NCBI GenBank assembly: GCA_946902875.1
Contig: OX336340.1
Coordinates: 1,347,501-1,411,500 of the forward strand
DNA: 64,000 bases
From: Nematopogon swammerdamellus
Lineage: Eukaryota; Arthropoda; Insecta; Lepidoptera; Adelidae
Direction: 5' to 3'
Part shown: one piece after another, positions 1-10,381 of the stretch
Position numbering within the stretch: position 1 is the first letter of the stretch
Layout of the letters: every line of letters begins with the position of its first letter
Program-made: the position numbers and the translations under genes
Notes under the pieces: model-generated
The model's database searches: none
The model's input: only the letters and a program-made list of their open reading frames with translations
Told to the model about the DNA's origin: nothing

Positions 1-439
1 ACGCCTGTAAACAACAGTTTCCTCGTTCCTTCCTCCCAGACTTAAGCCTTGGCCCGAGTCTGTCCGACATTCAACAGGCAATAAAAACGAAGCGACTGCG
101 ACTAATAAATGTTTACCCTTGCCTGTTTGCGGCGTATTAAACGGGGAAGCTCACTGCTTTACTGAAAATAATGGAAAGAAATATGAGAGCAATAAAGCCT
201 TTGTGCTTGGAAGAATTTGGTGCTTCGCCACTGGTCTGTGTCTCGTCTTGAGAAACTGTTTTAATTATATTTTCATTTACTTTTTTTTTCAAAATGATAC
301 ATTAATACAGAACATTTTAAAAGTTGGGTATAATTTGTTTAGGAAACCTCTTCGACATAAAATATGGAGGTCATAATAGGTACGCTACTCAACACCATCA
401 TTCAGACAAATCTTTTACAACATATGAATCCATGTTTTT
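1..439. other. AT-rich sequence, nothing recognised
   Basis: No open frame with recognisable protein character is present. A short reading frame near 119-376 is low-complexity and AT-driven. I see no tRNA, repeat end or promoter that I can support here. Confidence 0.5.
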
Positions 440-595
440 CTCCCACTCATCACTCAAAGGTTGACTGAAAACGATCGCTTGTAAAGAAAAGTCCGCCTTT
501 GCGCGCTCCTGTATTTTATTGTTTCTTTTTTTATGCATTGCTGTTCTTTCAATTTGTCTTTTTAGTTTCTATTCTAATAATGTTCTATTGTCTAA
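440..595 (+). mobile_element. LINE 3'-end fragment (family J5)
   Basis: The stretch carries AAAGGTTGACTG, then AAGTCCGCCTTTGCGC, then a T-rich run and a short end resembling a polyadenylation region. The same order is seen at 13855-14035, where it finishes in GTGCAATAAAGAGTTT. I know this combination as a common 3' end of LINEs in Lepidoptera. Only the untranslated end is present, so it is a dead 5'-truncated copy. The family name is uncertain. Confidence 0.55.
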
Positions 596-1498
596 GATAA
601 ATTGATTACTTTGATAACAAATTTGTATTTTATCAAGTTACCTACGATACGAGTTCTACGTTAGCAATTTTGCAAACCTCAGCGACCCCACATCGTGAGT
701 CGTACTATGAATATTTTGTACGGGGAGCGGGAAAAGGCAGTTCACGCTAGGCCTGAACACAAAGGGCGTGCAGGAGGGGACAGATTAATATTTTTTCGTG
801 AATAGACGACGAAGGCATTGTAAATGTTGTGCTCAGTCAGTCTGACTTGTCGCGCCTCGGTGCGCCTCAATGCTGAGACATTCCTCAGTGGGTGTTCTCA
901 AGGGGAGGCCTCAGGGGTGATTCCTCGAGAGAACTCCTGAGGGGAACTCCGTTGGGCCTCGCGGATACTGTAATCATGCACTTTTCATGTTATTTCATTT
1001 TTTCATTTATTCGTTTCAGTCTTAGGTAGGTACTACACCGCCGGTACACTTGAATTCGTCACAAATTTTATACAAAGATTTTAACAATTATAACTTTCTG
1101 GGTCCAGCCATGGCAAGGGACTAATAATTGACTATGTTCTAGCCTAGGCAATAATATACCCACCAAATTATCAAGCGAATGGATATCTATTTCTGAATGG
1201 AGTCACCGTTAAGTTTCGAAAAGTAAGGACATGAGTATTTACTGCCCCTTCTTTTCGGAAAATCTCAATGCGCTTCAATGCTGAGAAATTCGTCAGCGGG
1301 AGTTGTCTTTCCTTTAAACTATACGAATGCTGCAATGATGTACATTAGGCCATTCTGATCCTAACGTCCATCGCTTTACATTGGTAAAAATATATTTGTC
1401 GTAATTTTTCCGAATTTTGCAATGAAATCTCATAATTATTCACCCCAACTGTGATCTTAGTCGTCTGTTTGTTAATCATTTTAAAATAAAAAATCTGT
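596..1498. other. Unassigned sequence between repeats
   Basis: No gene is recognised. Two short segments resemble each other: near 868-892 and near 1264-1300 both contain CAATGCTGAGA followed by a TCAGYGGG-like stretch. This may be remnants of one old repeat. The rest is AT-rich and unremarkable. Confidence 0.4.
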
Positions 1499-1836
1499 TA
1501 AGTGCGAGTTTTACTCGCGCACGGAGGTGTATGTATCTATCCGCCTATCTTTTGTCTTTCAGCAATGCAATGTATAAAAGCCTGTGTCGCCATCTATTAT
1601 TCAGTAGTGTGACTAATCGATTTTTCGGTACGTTTGTTGTATGGGAGCCCCCCTTAATTTTTAACATTTTATTTTTTTTATTATTTGTTGTTATATCCGC
1701 CGTAGTAACACATATTCTGTGAAAATTTCAACGGGTTATCTATTACGTTTCAAGAGATACAGCCCTCGGACAGACGGACGGACGGACGGCGGAGGCTTAG
1801 TAATAGGCTTCCGTACGAGATACGGAAACCTAAAAA
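1499..1836 (-). mobile_element. B element (TTCCGTA / GTCT-repeat family)
   Basis: Read on the minus strand it begins with TTTAGGTTTCCGTA, passes a (GTCC)n tract, then TGTATCTCTTGAAACG and GAAATTTTCACAGAATATG, and ends in the hairpin-prone GTGCGCGAGTAAAACTCGCAC. The same order recurs at 4934, 14074, 28795, 42823, 48918 and 60590. I associate it with the microsatellite-linked, Helitron-like non-autonomous repeats of moths; that assignment is knowledge-based. This copy preserves the uninterrupted TTTCAGCAATGCAATG stretch used as the empty site for the Hel-B insertion at 43081. Confidence 0.7.
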
Positions 1837-2444
1837 TTAACCTGACTTTTTAGATTGTGAGAGGTGACATTCTTCATTCATGACGACTTGCTAAACGTGC
1901 TATAAATGTCACAAAGTTCGTTTACAAAGGGTAAAAATATGCTCACACCTGGGAATGTTATCACGATCCGGAGTAGTCAAAGAGTTCTTCTACCGCCTAT
2001 TTCTATCTCCTTCTCTCTCTTTCTCTATCTCTATCTCTGGAGCGAGGGTGTCCGCAGTGAATGCTTTGAAAGGCTTCATTCAACGTGGAAAGCTTTTCTA
2101 ATAATTTAAGAGGGTCGACTTCATTAGCAAAATTGCTGAGTCGCGCCGCGGCATCAACGGACAAACACACCTCTTCAAATTCAACTCTTGCGATGAAGTT
2201 GTTAAGGATTAAATTAAGTGAATGAAGGAAATGGCTTCCTTGGTTTCGTGTACTGACATTCGTGTCATCTAGCAAAAAATTTTTTAAAGAACTTAATAAA
2301 TGTTAAATTTTCTTCATAGATCTCTAATAGATTATCCAGCGTATGTTTATGTATGTGGCGTGGTCGAACTCATGGTATGCTTTAGTTGACTGCTCAGCTC
2401 CTTTAGGAAATATCGTGATGATACATGGACATAATGCTGCTAGA
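1837..2444. other. Unassigned; short TC-rich tract
   Basis: A TC/TCTA-rich low-complexity tract lies at 2002-2040. An antisense frame runs over it (2003-2275) but has a simple-sequence end and no known domain. No gene is supported. Confidence 0.45.
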
Positions 2445-2692
2445 ACTCGGATGGGTGATCATTCGACAGTTGAGGCTGAAAGACTTTCGGATTCCACGTA
2501 AACCTGTAGGTCTTTTCCTTCTCACCTACAAGGCGGTAGTGCTAAATCCGCCCGGGTTGGTACTACCGCGCTGAATGAATGGTCGGTCGAAACGGCTATG
2601 TAAATAGTTCGTGTGTTCCTTCCAGTTCAGTACGTGAGTAACCGGCACGACCAAAGGAAACCCTAGATCACCAACACCTTTATCACAAAGGT
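2445..2692 (+). mobile_element. S1 SINE, 5'-truncated
   Basis: It starts inside the 5S-like part of the head (CTCGGATGGGTGATC), then has the degraded B box (TTTCGGATTCCACGT), the shared core (GCGGTAGTGCTAAATCCGCCCGGGTTGGTACTA split over 2531-2566) and the GAAACGGCTATGTAAATAG tail segment. The last third of the tail is scrambled. It abuts an inverted S1 copy tail to tail. Confidence 0.75.
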
Positions 2693-2890
2693 GTTTTTTT
2701 TATGGAAACTGACACGGTTGGCTACATCACCTACAGCATCCGTGATGTCAGCCCATTAGACCTTGGGGAACTGGGTGCCATGTCAGTGCTTCTCTTCGGT
2801 TGTGCCGGCTACACTGAACTAGACGGAAAACACGAACTATTTACATAGCCGTTTCAACTGACCTTTCATTCAATGCGGTGGTACCAACCC
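2693..2890 (-). mobile_element. S1 SINE fragment (tail and part of core)
   Basis: Beginning with a T-run on the plus strand (the A-tail of the element), it follows the S1 tail consensus through the GGAAACTGACACGGTTGGC and ACATCCGTGATGTCAGCCC blocks to GGTGGTACCAACCCG. The head is missing. Together with the preceding copy it makes a foldback unit. Confidence 0.8.
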
Positions 2891-3061
2891 GCTATGGCTA
2901 CGGTGGTTATGAGCGGACATCACTGGTGGGTTGATGTGCCCACCCATTTCAGTTGCGATAAAAATATATATATTCTAAGTCTAACCTTAAACCAAAGCCA
3001 AACCTTAAGGCATGCGAAAGGACTCAATCGTGTGCACTTTTTTATTTTTTATTTTTAGTGA

Positions 3062-3205
3062 AAGCGCGACATGTGGCGCCGATCCATCCCGAAGGTGTCT
3101 AACGACGCCCATGAACATTCGGTCGTATACGTGGGTTGCGAATGCCATGCCGTCCTGACAGGCACTATTCACGCACCTCTTGGAAGGACCCAGACTTTAC
3201 TCAAA
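3062..3205 (-). mobile_element. LINE 3' end, family J1 (jockey/CR1-like)
   Basis: The minus strand reads as the C-terminal end of a reverse transcriptase ORF plus a short 3' UTR and an A-rich tail (T-run at 3038-3056). It matches 5975-6140, 22385-22735 and 60085-60440. The longer copies show the LYRTGKLWNALP-type motif common to the C-terminus of jockey/CR1-group LINEs. This copy retains only the last ~140 bp. Confidence 0.65.
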
Positions 3206-3440
3206 TATATTCTATTGCTAGTCCACCTGCTTACTAATTCCATAGATTATACCTGTACCGCGCGCGCTCCCGAAAATTCATATCTCCGCTATATTAAGGT
3301 GTAAGCCGACTCCGAAATATGAAATTCGGCTTTTGGGGCATATTGCGCAATACTGTCGGCTTAGCCCCGCCGTCAACAAGTTGGGATTACTGTCGGTCGG
3401 TCGGTCGGTCTGTCACCGCCAGATCTGGTGATATCACCGG
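3206..3440. other. Unassigned spacer with (GGTC)n
   Basis: The stretch contains GTCGGTCGGTCGGTCGGTC at 3392-3410. A plus-strand frame from 3319 runs on into the S2 head and is not protein-like. Nothing else is recognised. Confidence 0.4.
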
Positions 3441-3733
3441 GGCGTCGGGTCGCCGAGTGGTTTGGGCATCGGCTTCTCATGCAAGTGGTCCGAGGTTCGA
3501 ATCCGGTCGGCGTGCACCAATGTGTTTTCTCGAAAACTTACGTGCACATACACCTGCATGCTTCACCGTTTGGAGCCGGTGTAAAACTGTAGGTCCCTTC
3601 CCTTGCCCTTAACTAGGTGGTACGCTCAAATTGTAGCCCACTGGGTTGGTGCCAGCGTACTGGAGGTAAGATGGCCGCATAGCAGCCTCGGTTGTGTTCT
3701 TCTCTAGTCCAGTAAAGCCAGCAATCCAGGGAA
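3441..3733 (+). mobile_element. S2 SINE, head and core
   Basis: The head has a tRNA-like A box (CGCCGAGTGGTTTGGGCATC, 3451-3470) and a consensus B box (GGTTCGAATCC, 3494-3504), so an internal Pol III promoter is visible. It continues with the T/GTAGGTCCCTTCCCTTGCCC block and the shared core AGGTGGTACGCTCAAATTG...GGGTTGGTGCCA. The tail is cut off where an inverted second S2 head begins. Confidence 0.8.
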
Positions 3734-3855
3734 GTTTTACACCGGTTCCGAACCGTGAAGCAGCGAAAAAACTCATTAGTACACGCCGACCGGATTCGAA
3801 CCGCTGACCTCTCGCATGAGAAGCCGATGTCCAAACCACTCGGCCACCCGCCGCT
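3734..3855 (-). mobile_element. S2 SINE head, inverted
   Basis: Reverse complement of the S2 head: GGTTCGAATCC appears as GGATTCGAACC (3790-3800), and the A box as ACCACTCGGCCACC (3836-3849). Only ~120 bp remain. With 3441-3733 it forms an inverted pair able to fold back, and an S1 tail follows directly. Confidence 0.8.
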
Positions 3856-4025
3856 GGTTGAAACGGTGATGTAAATAGTTCGTGTTTTCCGTCCAGTTCA
3901 GTATAGTCGGTACGCCCGAAGGGAAGTACTGACATGGCGCCTAATTCACCAAGGTGTTATGGGCTGAAATCACGGATGTAGTGAGTGAAGTAGACAACTG
4001 TGTCAATTTCCATAAAAAAAAACGG
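3856..4025 (+). mobile_element. S1 SINE tail
   Basis: It begins at GAAACGGTGATGTAAATAG and runs through the CCGTCCAGTTCAG and GTGTTATGGGCTG blocks to CAATTTCCATAAAAAAAA. It lacks head and core. The join to an S2 head at 3855 could be template switching or a later deletion. Confidence 0.8.
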
Positions 4026-4137
4026 TTTTCATAAAAAAAAAATCAATAAATCTTCACTCGATTTTTCTCAATAACTAATAATTACCCCTTCCTCTTTCCG
4101 TTCCAGGCGACCTGGTTAACTAAATCAGCAGGAAAAA

Positions 4138-4358
4138 AGTTAAATTATAAATTTAAAAAACCCCCGACCCTTAAAAAGTCAAAAATAATTTCCGTTTACT
4201 TACTTAAAGGAGTCGGGAGACCGCTAAGTAAATTCCCGCGCAGCTCTGACTTTTTATATTTTATTTACTTAGCGGTCCCCCGACTCCTTTAAGTAAGTAA
4301 ACGGAAATTATTTTTGACTTTTTAAGGGTCGGGGGTTTTTTAAATTTATAATTTAACT
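4138..4358. repeat. Near-perfect palindrome (96-bp arms)
   Basis: The left arm 4138-4233 and right arm 4263-4358 are reverse complements with one mismatch that I can find (A in GTCGGGAGACC on the left against G on the right). The loop is 29 bp. Both arms carry CCCCCGACCC / GGGTCGGGGG. The sequence would form a long hairpin as RNA or a cruciform as DNA. The (AC)n-containing repeat following it ends in the same GTCGGGGGTT, so the palindrome seems to be part of a larger element to about 4637. Confidence 0.9.
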
Positions 4359-4553
4359 TTTATTTCAAGCTTTTTAAAAAAAACCGCATGAAAATCCGTC
4401 CACTTTTTAAGATAATAAATTGTTTTATTACTTAATTACTTGATTACTTGATTAGAAACATAGCTAAGAACCATCCCGATTAAACAAGCTTCCTAATAAA
4501 AAAAACCGCATCCAAATCGGTCCATCCGTTTGGGAGCTACGATGCCACAGACA

Positions 4554-4594
<41 letters not shown>

Positions 4595-4640
4595 AACTTA
4601 TAACACCCCTCCGTTTTTTTCGTCGGGGGTTAAAAATATA
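4359..4640. mobile_element. Non-autonomous repeat with (CA)n, ends in GTCGGGGGTT
   Basis: It carries AAAACCGCATCCAAATCGG, CCATCCGTTTGGGAGC, the (AC)n microsatellite at 4557-4590 and CAAACTTATAACACCCC before GTCGGGGGTTAAAA. I recognise this order as a frequent interspersed repeat in moths, but I cannot name its class. It continues the element that contains the palindrome. Confidence 0.5.
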
Positions 4641-4933
4641 CGAAAATGGAAGAGAGGGAGCGCGGACTCCCGGGAAATTCGATGTGATTGAAATAGTGGG
4701 GCCCGAGTCAGGTGGGACTGATCCCCCCTGACCACCTCCCAGCCACCGGAGTCCTTTAATCAATTTTATCGGATTTGGGTCGTCCGGAATGAGTCTTTTA
4801 GTTTCTTTCAGCCATGTAAATCGCAATACTCCAAAAGAGTCAAGCGCGTAAGAGAAGCCACAATTACGAACCGGTGTTAAACTGTAGGTCCCACCTACCA
4901 CTTACACAGGGTTTTATAAACCCATGCCCCTAT
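4641..4933. other. Unassigned, includes a short S2-like scrap
   Basis: Positions 4867-4893 resemble the S2 body (GAACCGGTGTTAAACTGTAGG). A long antisense frame over 4464-4901 spans the (AC)n tract and is not credible as a gene. No host exon is recognised. Confidence 0.4.
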
Positions 4934-5318
4934 TTTTAGGGTTCCGTATCCGGTACCCTATTAATAAGCCTACGCCGTCTGTCTGTCTGTCTGTCTGTCC
5001 GAGAGCTGTATCTCTTGAACCGTTATAGACAGCTCGTTGAAATTTTCACAGAATATATGTGTTATTATTGCCTATATAACAACAAATAATAAAAATAATA
5101 AAAATTGAAACATTCATGGGGATTCCCATAGAAGAAACTAAAAAGTTTATACGCGCCATCTACCGAAAAGACTATGAAGAATTTTAACTAATCATAAATT
5201 TGAACTAATATGAAGCATTCCATAAACACGCCATAGATAGCGTGAGTTGCGCTGACCATGACATGGCGATACGGAACCCTCGGTGCGCGAGTTAGACTAG
5301 CAGTTGGGCGGTTTTTTT
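4934..5318 (+). mobile_element. B element, nearly full length
   Basis: It starts TTTTTAGGGTTCCGTATCC, has (GTCT)5 at 4978-4998, TGTATCTCTTGAACCG, GAAATTTTCACAGAATAT, ACGCGCCATCTACCG, and ends ACGGAACCCTCGGTGCGCGAG followed by GGCGGTTTTTT. The TTCCGTA near one end and ACGGAACCCT near the other are short inverted repeats. No coding capacity is seen. Confidence 0.8.
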
Positions 5319-5974
5319 TTCATTTACTCCTCATCACCCATAGGTTGACACTCAACCTTCAAAAATCAAATATTTTTATTTTTTTAAACATAAATTCAAT
5401 ATCTTACATACAATAATATGGACAATACAACAAAACACAAATACAATAGAAACTGTATGTATTTCTTTTCTTGGGTAATTCTTGCAATTTTTTGTGCACT
5501 AAATAATTCCTCTATTTTTTTTATGGAATCTATTTTATTAAATTCCGAAAGGATTTCGAGAATTACATATAGATAAATCATGCTGAAAGCTTTATTCAAA
5601 TGTACCTTTGTACACCACACAATGGTAGCGTCATGCGTTCGCGACGCAACCCTCGAATTATCATAAACCCAAATTTTCACTAAAAAAATTCGCTAAAACA
5701 ATTACTTCTACGTGATAAACACTGGAATGTATCGCCGGCTCCCGCTGAGAATAATTTATGATCGTCCTTCCGGTTTTTAATTTCCGGTGGTCCAACTCCC
5801 CTCCACCTAGCACGGACCCGCCTCGCGTTATGTGGAAAGTATGAAGATTATATTTTATTTTCGCAACGGAAGCCCGGTTTGCGTTTTGGTCAGATTGTCA
5901 GATGTTTTATGAAAAAAATAAAAATAAAATCTTATATTTTTTGTAACTTTATAAAAGGGTTTTTTTTTTTTATT
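5319..5974. other. Unassigned AT-rich sequence
   Basis: An antisense frame at 5396-5680 (94 codons) reads as a generic hydrophobic/charged mixture with no recognisable motif. CCTCATCACCCATAGGTTGAC at 5328-5347 resembles the start of the J5 LINE end. No gene is supported. Confidence 0.4.
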
Positions 5975-6140
5975 GACAGCGCGACATATGGCGCCGAGCC
6001 ACCCATAAGGTGTCTAACGACGCCCATGGACATTCGGTCGTATGCGGGGGTTGCGAATGCCATGCCGGCCTGACAGGTGCCCATTCACGCCCCTCTTGAA
6101 GGACCCGAGAATGTACTTGGGGGGAAATATATGGGCAGGC
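5975..6140 (-). mobile_element. LINE 3' end, family J1
   Basis: The reverse complement gives the J1 3' end: CCAAGTACATTCTCGGGTCC, then AGAGGGGCGTGAATGGGC, CAGGCCGGCATGGCATTCGC and the GACCGAATGTCCATGGGCG block, closed by an A-tail (T-run 5959-5970). It matches the longer copies at 22385 and 60085. 5'-truncated and non-coding. Confidence 0.7.
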
Positions 6141-6429
6141 TTTATGAAAAATAAATTAAATCATCAACTTATATTATTGTAGTAAAAACTGTAATAAATG
6201 TATACTGTAATGTAATAAAAACAAATGTTTTATAATGTATTTGATTGATGTTTTATTATAAAATATTAAAAAAGAACGAGGAAATAACATTTATTTAATT
6301 AATGTATTAATGGAAAATGTATGTACTATAAACAAAATTAAATTTGTAGCCTTTTTACATTCACATAAATTCACTTAAGGATTTTTTCATTACAAGATTA
6401 ACTGTTTGTTTCAGTTTTTTTATGTAAAC
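6141..6429. other. AT-rich spacer
   Basis: The sequence is strongly AT-rich with no open frame, repeat end or RNA gene that I can name. Confidence 0.4.
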
Positions 6430-6825
6430 CAGCATGGGTGTCTGTGCCGAGAGACCAATGGTGCAGTCGACAGAGCCAAAATCACCTCCCGTCGCGAAAC
6501 CACGCTCAGTTAGGTCCCATGCCAGCAGATTTGCGGACTGTTGCTATGCTGTCTAGCCCGTTAATACGACGCTTGAAGACACCCAGGTTAAAGGATTCGG
6601 GAAATACACTCGCCGGAAGACAGTTCCACACTCTAGCGGTGCGACAAAGAAACGATTTAGAGAACCGATGGGTTCTCAAAAGACCAATGTCGACAACAAA
6701 AGGGTGCTGAGTCTCTCTGCGACGAGTCATGCGGAGATAGGACGGGTGGTAGGGAATAAGGGATGCTAGTTCCGCAGAGCAGCGTCCGTGATAGTATCTG
6801 TAAAACAGACTAAGCGAACCCACAA
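6430..6825 (-). pseudogene. LINE reverse transcriptase C-terminus and 3' UTR, family J2
   Basis: The minus strand encodes FYRYYHGRCSAELASLIP, then FSKSFLCRTARVWNCLPASV and FNLGVFKRRIN. This is the C-terminal signature of jockey/CR1-group LINE polymerases, where an arginine-rich stretch, a VWN.LP motif and FKRR close the ORF. The frame ends shortly before the 3' UTR, which contains the CCATTGGTCTCTCGGCAC block. The catalytic reverse transcriptase core is absent. Related pieces lie at 31675, 57540 and 62850. Confidence 0.75.
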
Positions 6826-6869
6826 ATCGTCTGTGTTCAGTACATTTATATGGATATTGTTCATATCAA

Positions 6870-6948
6870 TTCTTGCAGCACAACACCGATTATTCTGCTT
6901 ACCCCGATTGTCGGGATTCAGCGTGTGTGATATGTATGTATGTTCATA
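6870..6948 (+). mobile_element. H repeat, 3' end
   Basis: It contains CAGCACAACACCGATTATTC, ACCCCGATTGTCGGGATTC (an inverted CCCGA/TCGGG pair) and a short TATG microsatellite. It matches the end of the complete H copies at 54744-55047 and 61020-61362. Confidence 0.6.
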
Positions 6949-8038
6949 TCAAAAATGAAAAGGTTATTTTCAGGTGGCAATTAATTTAACACTTGGCCTT
7001 CGCTCGGGTCTCCCCCTCGCCAACTCTTCCGCTTCATTTTTAGAGCACTCGGTTTCAATATTTTTAAAAACGCAACGCTATGTTGCGTCTTAGAGTTCAG
7101 TGGTCGGTGTCCTCGACAAATGAACGGTCAACTTCGCTCGTCGACGCAAGAGCGAAATGAATTTATAATTATTATGATGTTATCTTTCACAGGATTGTCT
7201 TGAGAAAGTCTTGAGAGCTTTATTAAATAATGCAAATTAATGCATCAGCTCGCTCGTTGCGTTGCCTTTTAAATGTGCATTTAAACTAATAGTGTGCAAT
7301 TTAATAAAATTATATTTATTTAAATTAATGGATAAATTTATTAACGATTCATAAATAAAAATTAATATTATTTCATTAATAATGAGTGCTGTGGTCTGAA
7401 AGAAGATATAGTGACAATAGGATTGAGAAAGGATTGCTTCGGTGGTTCGGTCACGTTGGAAGAATGGATGATAGATAACTTATTATGAATAAATGAAATA
7501 AAATAAAAAAATAATTAAAGCTATATAAGAGGGCTAATGCGCTGAGTGTCTTGGGAACTTTCCCTGGATCGGTCGGTATGGATGAGATTTTTTATTTATC
7601 AACCTGATTTACAGATCTCATTCATATAACTGGACCGGGGTTGTTCTTTTTTCTTTTATCACTCTGTATACTTCTATCCATATTGCAATAAAGACTCTTT
7701 CCTTTATAAAAAAAAAAATAAAAAAATAAAATCTATATCAATAAACAAATTTATTTCTAAATCTGTTGCTATCGCCACGAGACCGGCAGGTGATGATGTC
7801 ACGCGCAATCTGTCATCGTCATCTTATTTCTCGCGGATAATACCTACGTTTAATCTGAACGTAGTTTCATTTCATCAAAGTTCTGGAAGTCAACAGGGCG
7901 ACTAACTCTGCTCCGACGCTTTCACAGACCAGATAAATAATTGCTAGATGGACTATAAAGCCGTATGCGAAGGGCTACCGCCTATTGCAGAGAATATCGA
8001 TGTAATTGCGCGCTCTCAGTAGATGTCACCATGCGTCG
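6949..8038. other. Unassigned, AT-rich, no gene
   Basis: About 1.1 kb with no credible coding frame. An A-rich run occurs at 7709-7730. A GTTGCG-bearing segment (7069-7150) and GCCACGAGACCGGCAGGTG (7775-7794) do not match a family I know. Single-copy host DNA or a decayed transposon are both possible. Confidence 0.35.
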
Positions 8039-8145
8039 CTGAGTGGCCCCGAAGGATACATGCTGTATCCCGTCAATCGGGGGTATGCATAGTAATTTGT
8101 GCTGTGCTGCAAGGACTATGGTAAATTACAGCACAACACCGACCA
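8039..8145 (-). mobile_element. H repeat fragment
   Basis: It carries GTATCCCGTCAATCGGGG and then GGTAAATTACAGCACAACACC in the order seen on the plus strand in the H copies at 54744 and 61020. It is diverged, with a small rearrangement between the blocks. Confidence 0.5.
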
Positions 8146-8307
8146 GCACGCTTCTTATTGGTATTGGAATAAGATAACTATCAAGTATCATTGATAGGTA
8201 GGAATTTTGGGGACACCTTGTCGCCCATACAGAGCACTCTTGATCGACCGTTTCTTTATAGATAAAAATAACGCGATCTGATACTAATAAATATAGCGAA
8301 AAATCTG

Positions 8308-8500
8308 TAACGACGAGCCGGCGGGTGGCCGAGTGGTTTAGGAATCGGCTTCTCATGCGAGAGGTCCGAGTTTGGAATCCGGTCGGCGTCTACCAATTAG
8401 TTTTTTCTGACGAGAAAATTTACGTACATACCTATACCTGCTTCTTCTCCGTTCGGAACCGGTTTAAACTGCAGGTCCTTCCCTTGCCCCTTAAGTATGC
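8308..8500 (+). mobile_element. S2 SINE, head and proximal body
   Basis: GGCGGGTGGCCGAGTGG gives the A box and GTCCGAGTTTGGAATCCGG a B box with one change from GGTTCGAATCC. CCGTTCGGAACCGGTTTAAAC and CTTCCCTTGCCCCTTA follow, as in other S2 copies. The core and tail are missing, so it is a 3'-deleted copy. Confidence 0.8.
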
Positions 8501-9512
8501 GCACCGTAGCGAATTTATATTCGCTTATAAATCGAGGACTGCTCAAATTCAAATGAGATTTTCAGTGACGTATTCAGCCACAGCTAAGGGCGGTTATAGG
8601 ATTTTTCCGCTAAGATAATCCGCGGGAACAGCTAGTACATAATAAATCACAATTTTTTTCACACCGAATCGATACGACCACGTACAAAATCACGCTTTAG
8701 TGCGACAAGTAAAACACCCCGAACTGCCTCAATTTTTCGCTATCTAGCAATTTTTTTTCTGATCTGTGGTCGCGTCCGAAGTTGTGGTTTTCTTTCCCGA
8801 GTTCGCACTTAGCAACTTCCCGGATTCCTGTCGAGGCATTTAGCTGACAAACCGTCCTTTACCGGACCTGTGCGGAGAGAACTTTCGGAACTGTTGGCCG
8901 ATTCCAACTTATGCGAAGGTGTGCGACAATTTTGTGATCGACGCAAGTTTTATTATGGCCCCAATTTTTGTAAACATGTATATTATTTTTTGACGTGACG
9001 TGAAACGTTACTCATATGGCATAAGATGGGATGCATCTAGCTAAAATATGACGTCACAAACACGAAACATGTACCGGGAAAATGGTCAATTCTCTTTTTC
9101 TAAGTAACGCACATACAAAACACATACATCAGCAAAAAGAGGAAGGAGGCACAAATATAACAATAATAAAAAATCATATTATTCTTATTATTTTCAGGCA
9201 CAGAGAGTCATCAAAGATAGACTTTTTTTTTCAATTCGTTTCAAAATTAATCATGACCACCAGATTTTTTTATATTTTTTGACATGAATAGTTTATCAAG
9301 TGAACACACATACACGCAACTCCACGTGCGGTTTTTAAAGGTTCTACGTATAAAGAACAGAGGCAGGAGTGAGAAGCGACTCAAGATCTAAATAATATTT
9401 AATACTTTTTAGGGTTTGAAGTCGGTTCAATGTATTTTTTTTATTTTAAAACAGTTTTTTTGTTCGTACAGGACAAGAACTCGCATCGGAAGTCTCAAGT
9501 AATCTCTTGGTC
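8501..9512. other. Unassigned sequence
   Basis: About 1 kb. GACGTGACGTGAAACG near 8991-9006 echoes the palindromic ACGTGACGTCATCACGT end of the repeat at 18474-18800, perhaps by descent. A CACGTG E-box occurs at 9323-9328, which is expected by chance. No gene is seen. Confidence 0.35.
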
Positions 9513-9760
9513 ACCCGGTATGGGTGGCTGGGTTAGAGGGTCAGAGGGTCCAAAGCACATGCTCTGACCAGCCAATATCACCCCTGAGAAGGTAGCTACC
9601 ATATCGGGGACTTGCCTTTGGATTGCTGGCTATACTGGACTAGAGTATAACACACCCGAGCCTGCTATGCGGGCATCTTACATCCAGTACGGTTGTACCA
9701 ACCCAGTCTACACATCAAACCAGCTACAATTTGAGCCTACGACGTAGTAAGAGGCAAGTA
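9513..9760 (-). mobile_element. S2 SINE, 3' half
   Basis: Reading the minus strand, the core (CTACTACGTCGTAGGCTC...) leads to the GATGCCCGCATAGC and AGCCAGCAATCC blocks and the tail CAGCCACCCATACCGGG. The head is absent. The gap in the core shows a small insertion (CTACACATCAAACCAG, 9709-9724). Confidence 0.75.
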
Positions 9761-10145
9761 TGTTACACACGATCGAATGGTTGTTCCGACAGAGGACTTG
9801 GTCGGTTGGAACTTGGAAGTTACATCCACACCATGAAATGTTACCTGCGGAGTATCCCACGCAGCGTGCTCGCCGCAAATTGGATGTGGACTTCTTGGAA
9901 TAGAGATCTCGGACGGCTTAAACTTGGAAGTTTCAGTTGTCAGATAGTCAGGGACTTTGGCTTCCAATGAGCAGCAGTAGGAACTCACTGAAGTATTTCT
10001 AGCGAAGAACTTTTTGTGGACAATACAGGACTCTAAATAAAAGACAGGATTTGCCTTTTAAAGATTACAGAGAGCATTTAACATAACTTGGAAAGAATAA
10101 TTGTGCGCAAATAAAAATTATAAGGCAAATGTTTCACAAAGAATA
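9761..10145. other. Unassigned; two diverged internal copies
   Basis: ACTTGGTCGGTTGGAACTTGGAAGTT (9797-9822) is echoed by GATCTCGGACGGCTTAAACTTGGAAGTT (9905-9932), about 110 bp apart, which suggests an old tandem duplication. Short frames on both strands here have no recognised domain. Confidence 0.35.
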
Positions 10146-10355
10146 TCACCTAAAGCACATTCTTCGACCTATCATTGCTTCGACCAGCAATATCACGTCG
10201 GTGAAGGTAGCTACGATACCAAGACTTTTTGGATTTCTGGCTAAACTGGAATAGAGAAGAACGCAGCCGAGGTTACTATGCTGTCGTTTTACACCCAGTA
10301 CGGTGGTAGCAACCCAGTCGGCTATAATTTGAGCCTACCACCTAGTAAAGGGCAA
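10146..10355 (-). mobile_element. S2 SINE, 3' half
   Basis: The minus strand runs from CTAGGTGGTAGGCTCAAATT through CTACCACCGTACTGGG and CTCGGCTGCGTTC to a degraded tail. It lies 400 bp from the previous S2 piece in the same orientation. The head is missing. Confidence 0.7.
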
Positions 10356-10381
10356 GTAAAACTATTGCAATATTTGTCACC

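Noticed and set aside
4464..4901. 145-codon antisense frame
   Set aside because: It crosses an (AC)n microsatellite giving a Cys/Val run and covers several unrelated repeats.
8325..8400. tRNA-like sequence GGCCGAGTGG..GGAATCCGG
   Set aside because: It is the head of an S2 SINE, repeated several times with the same body behind it.
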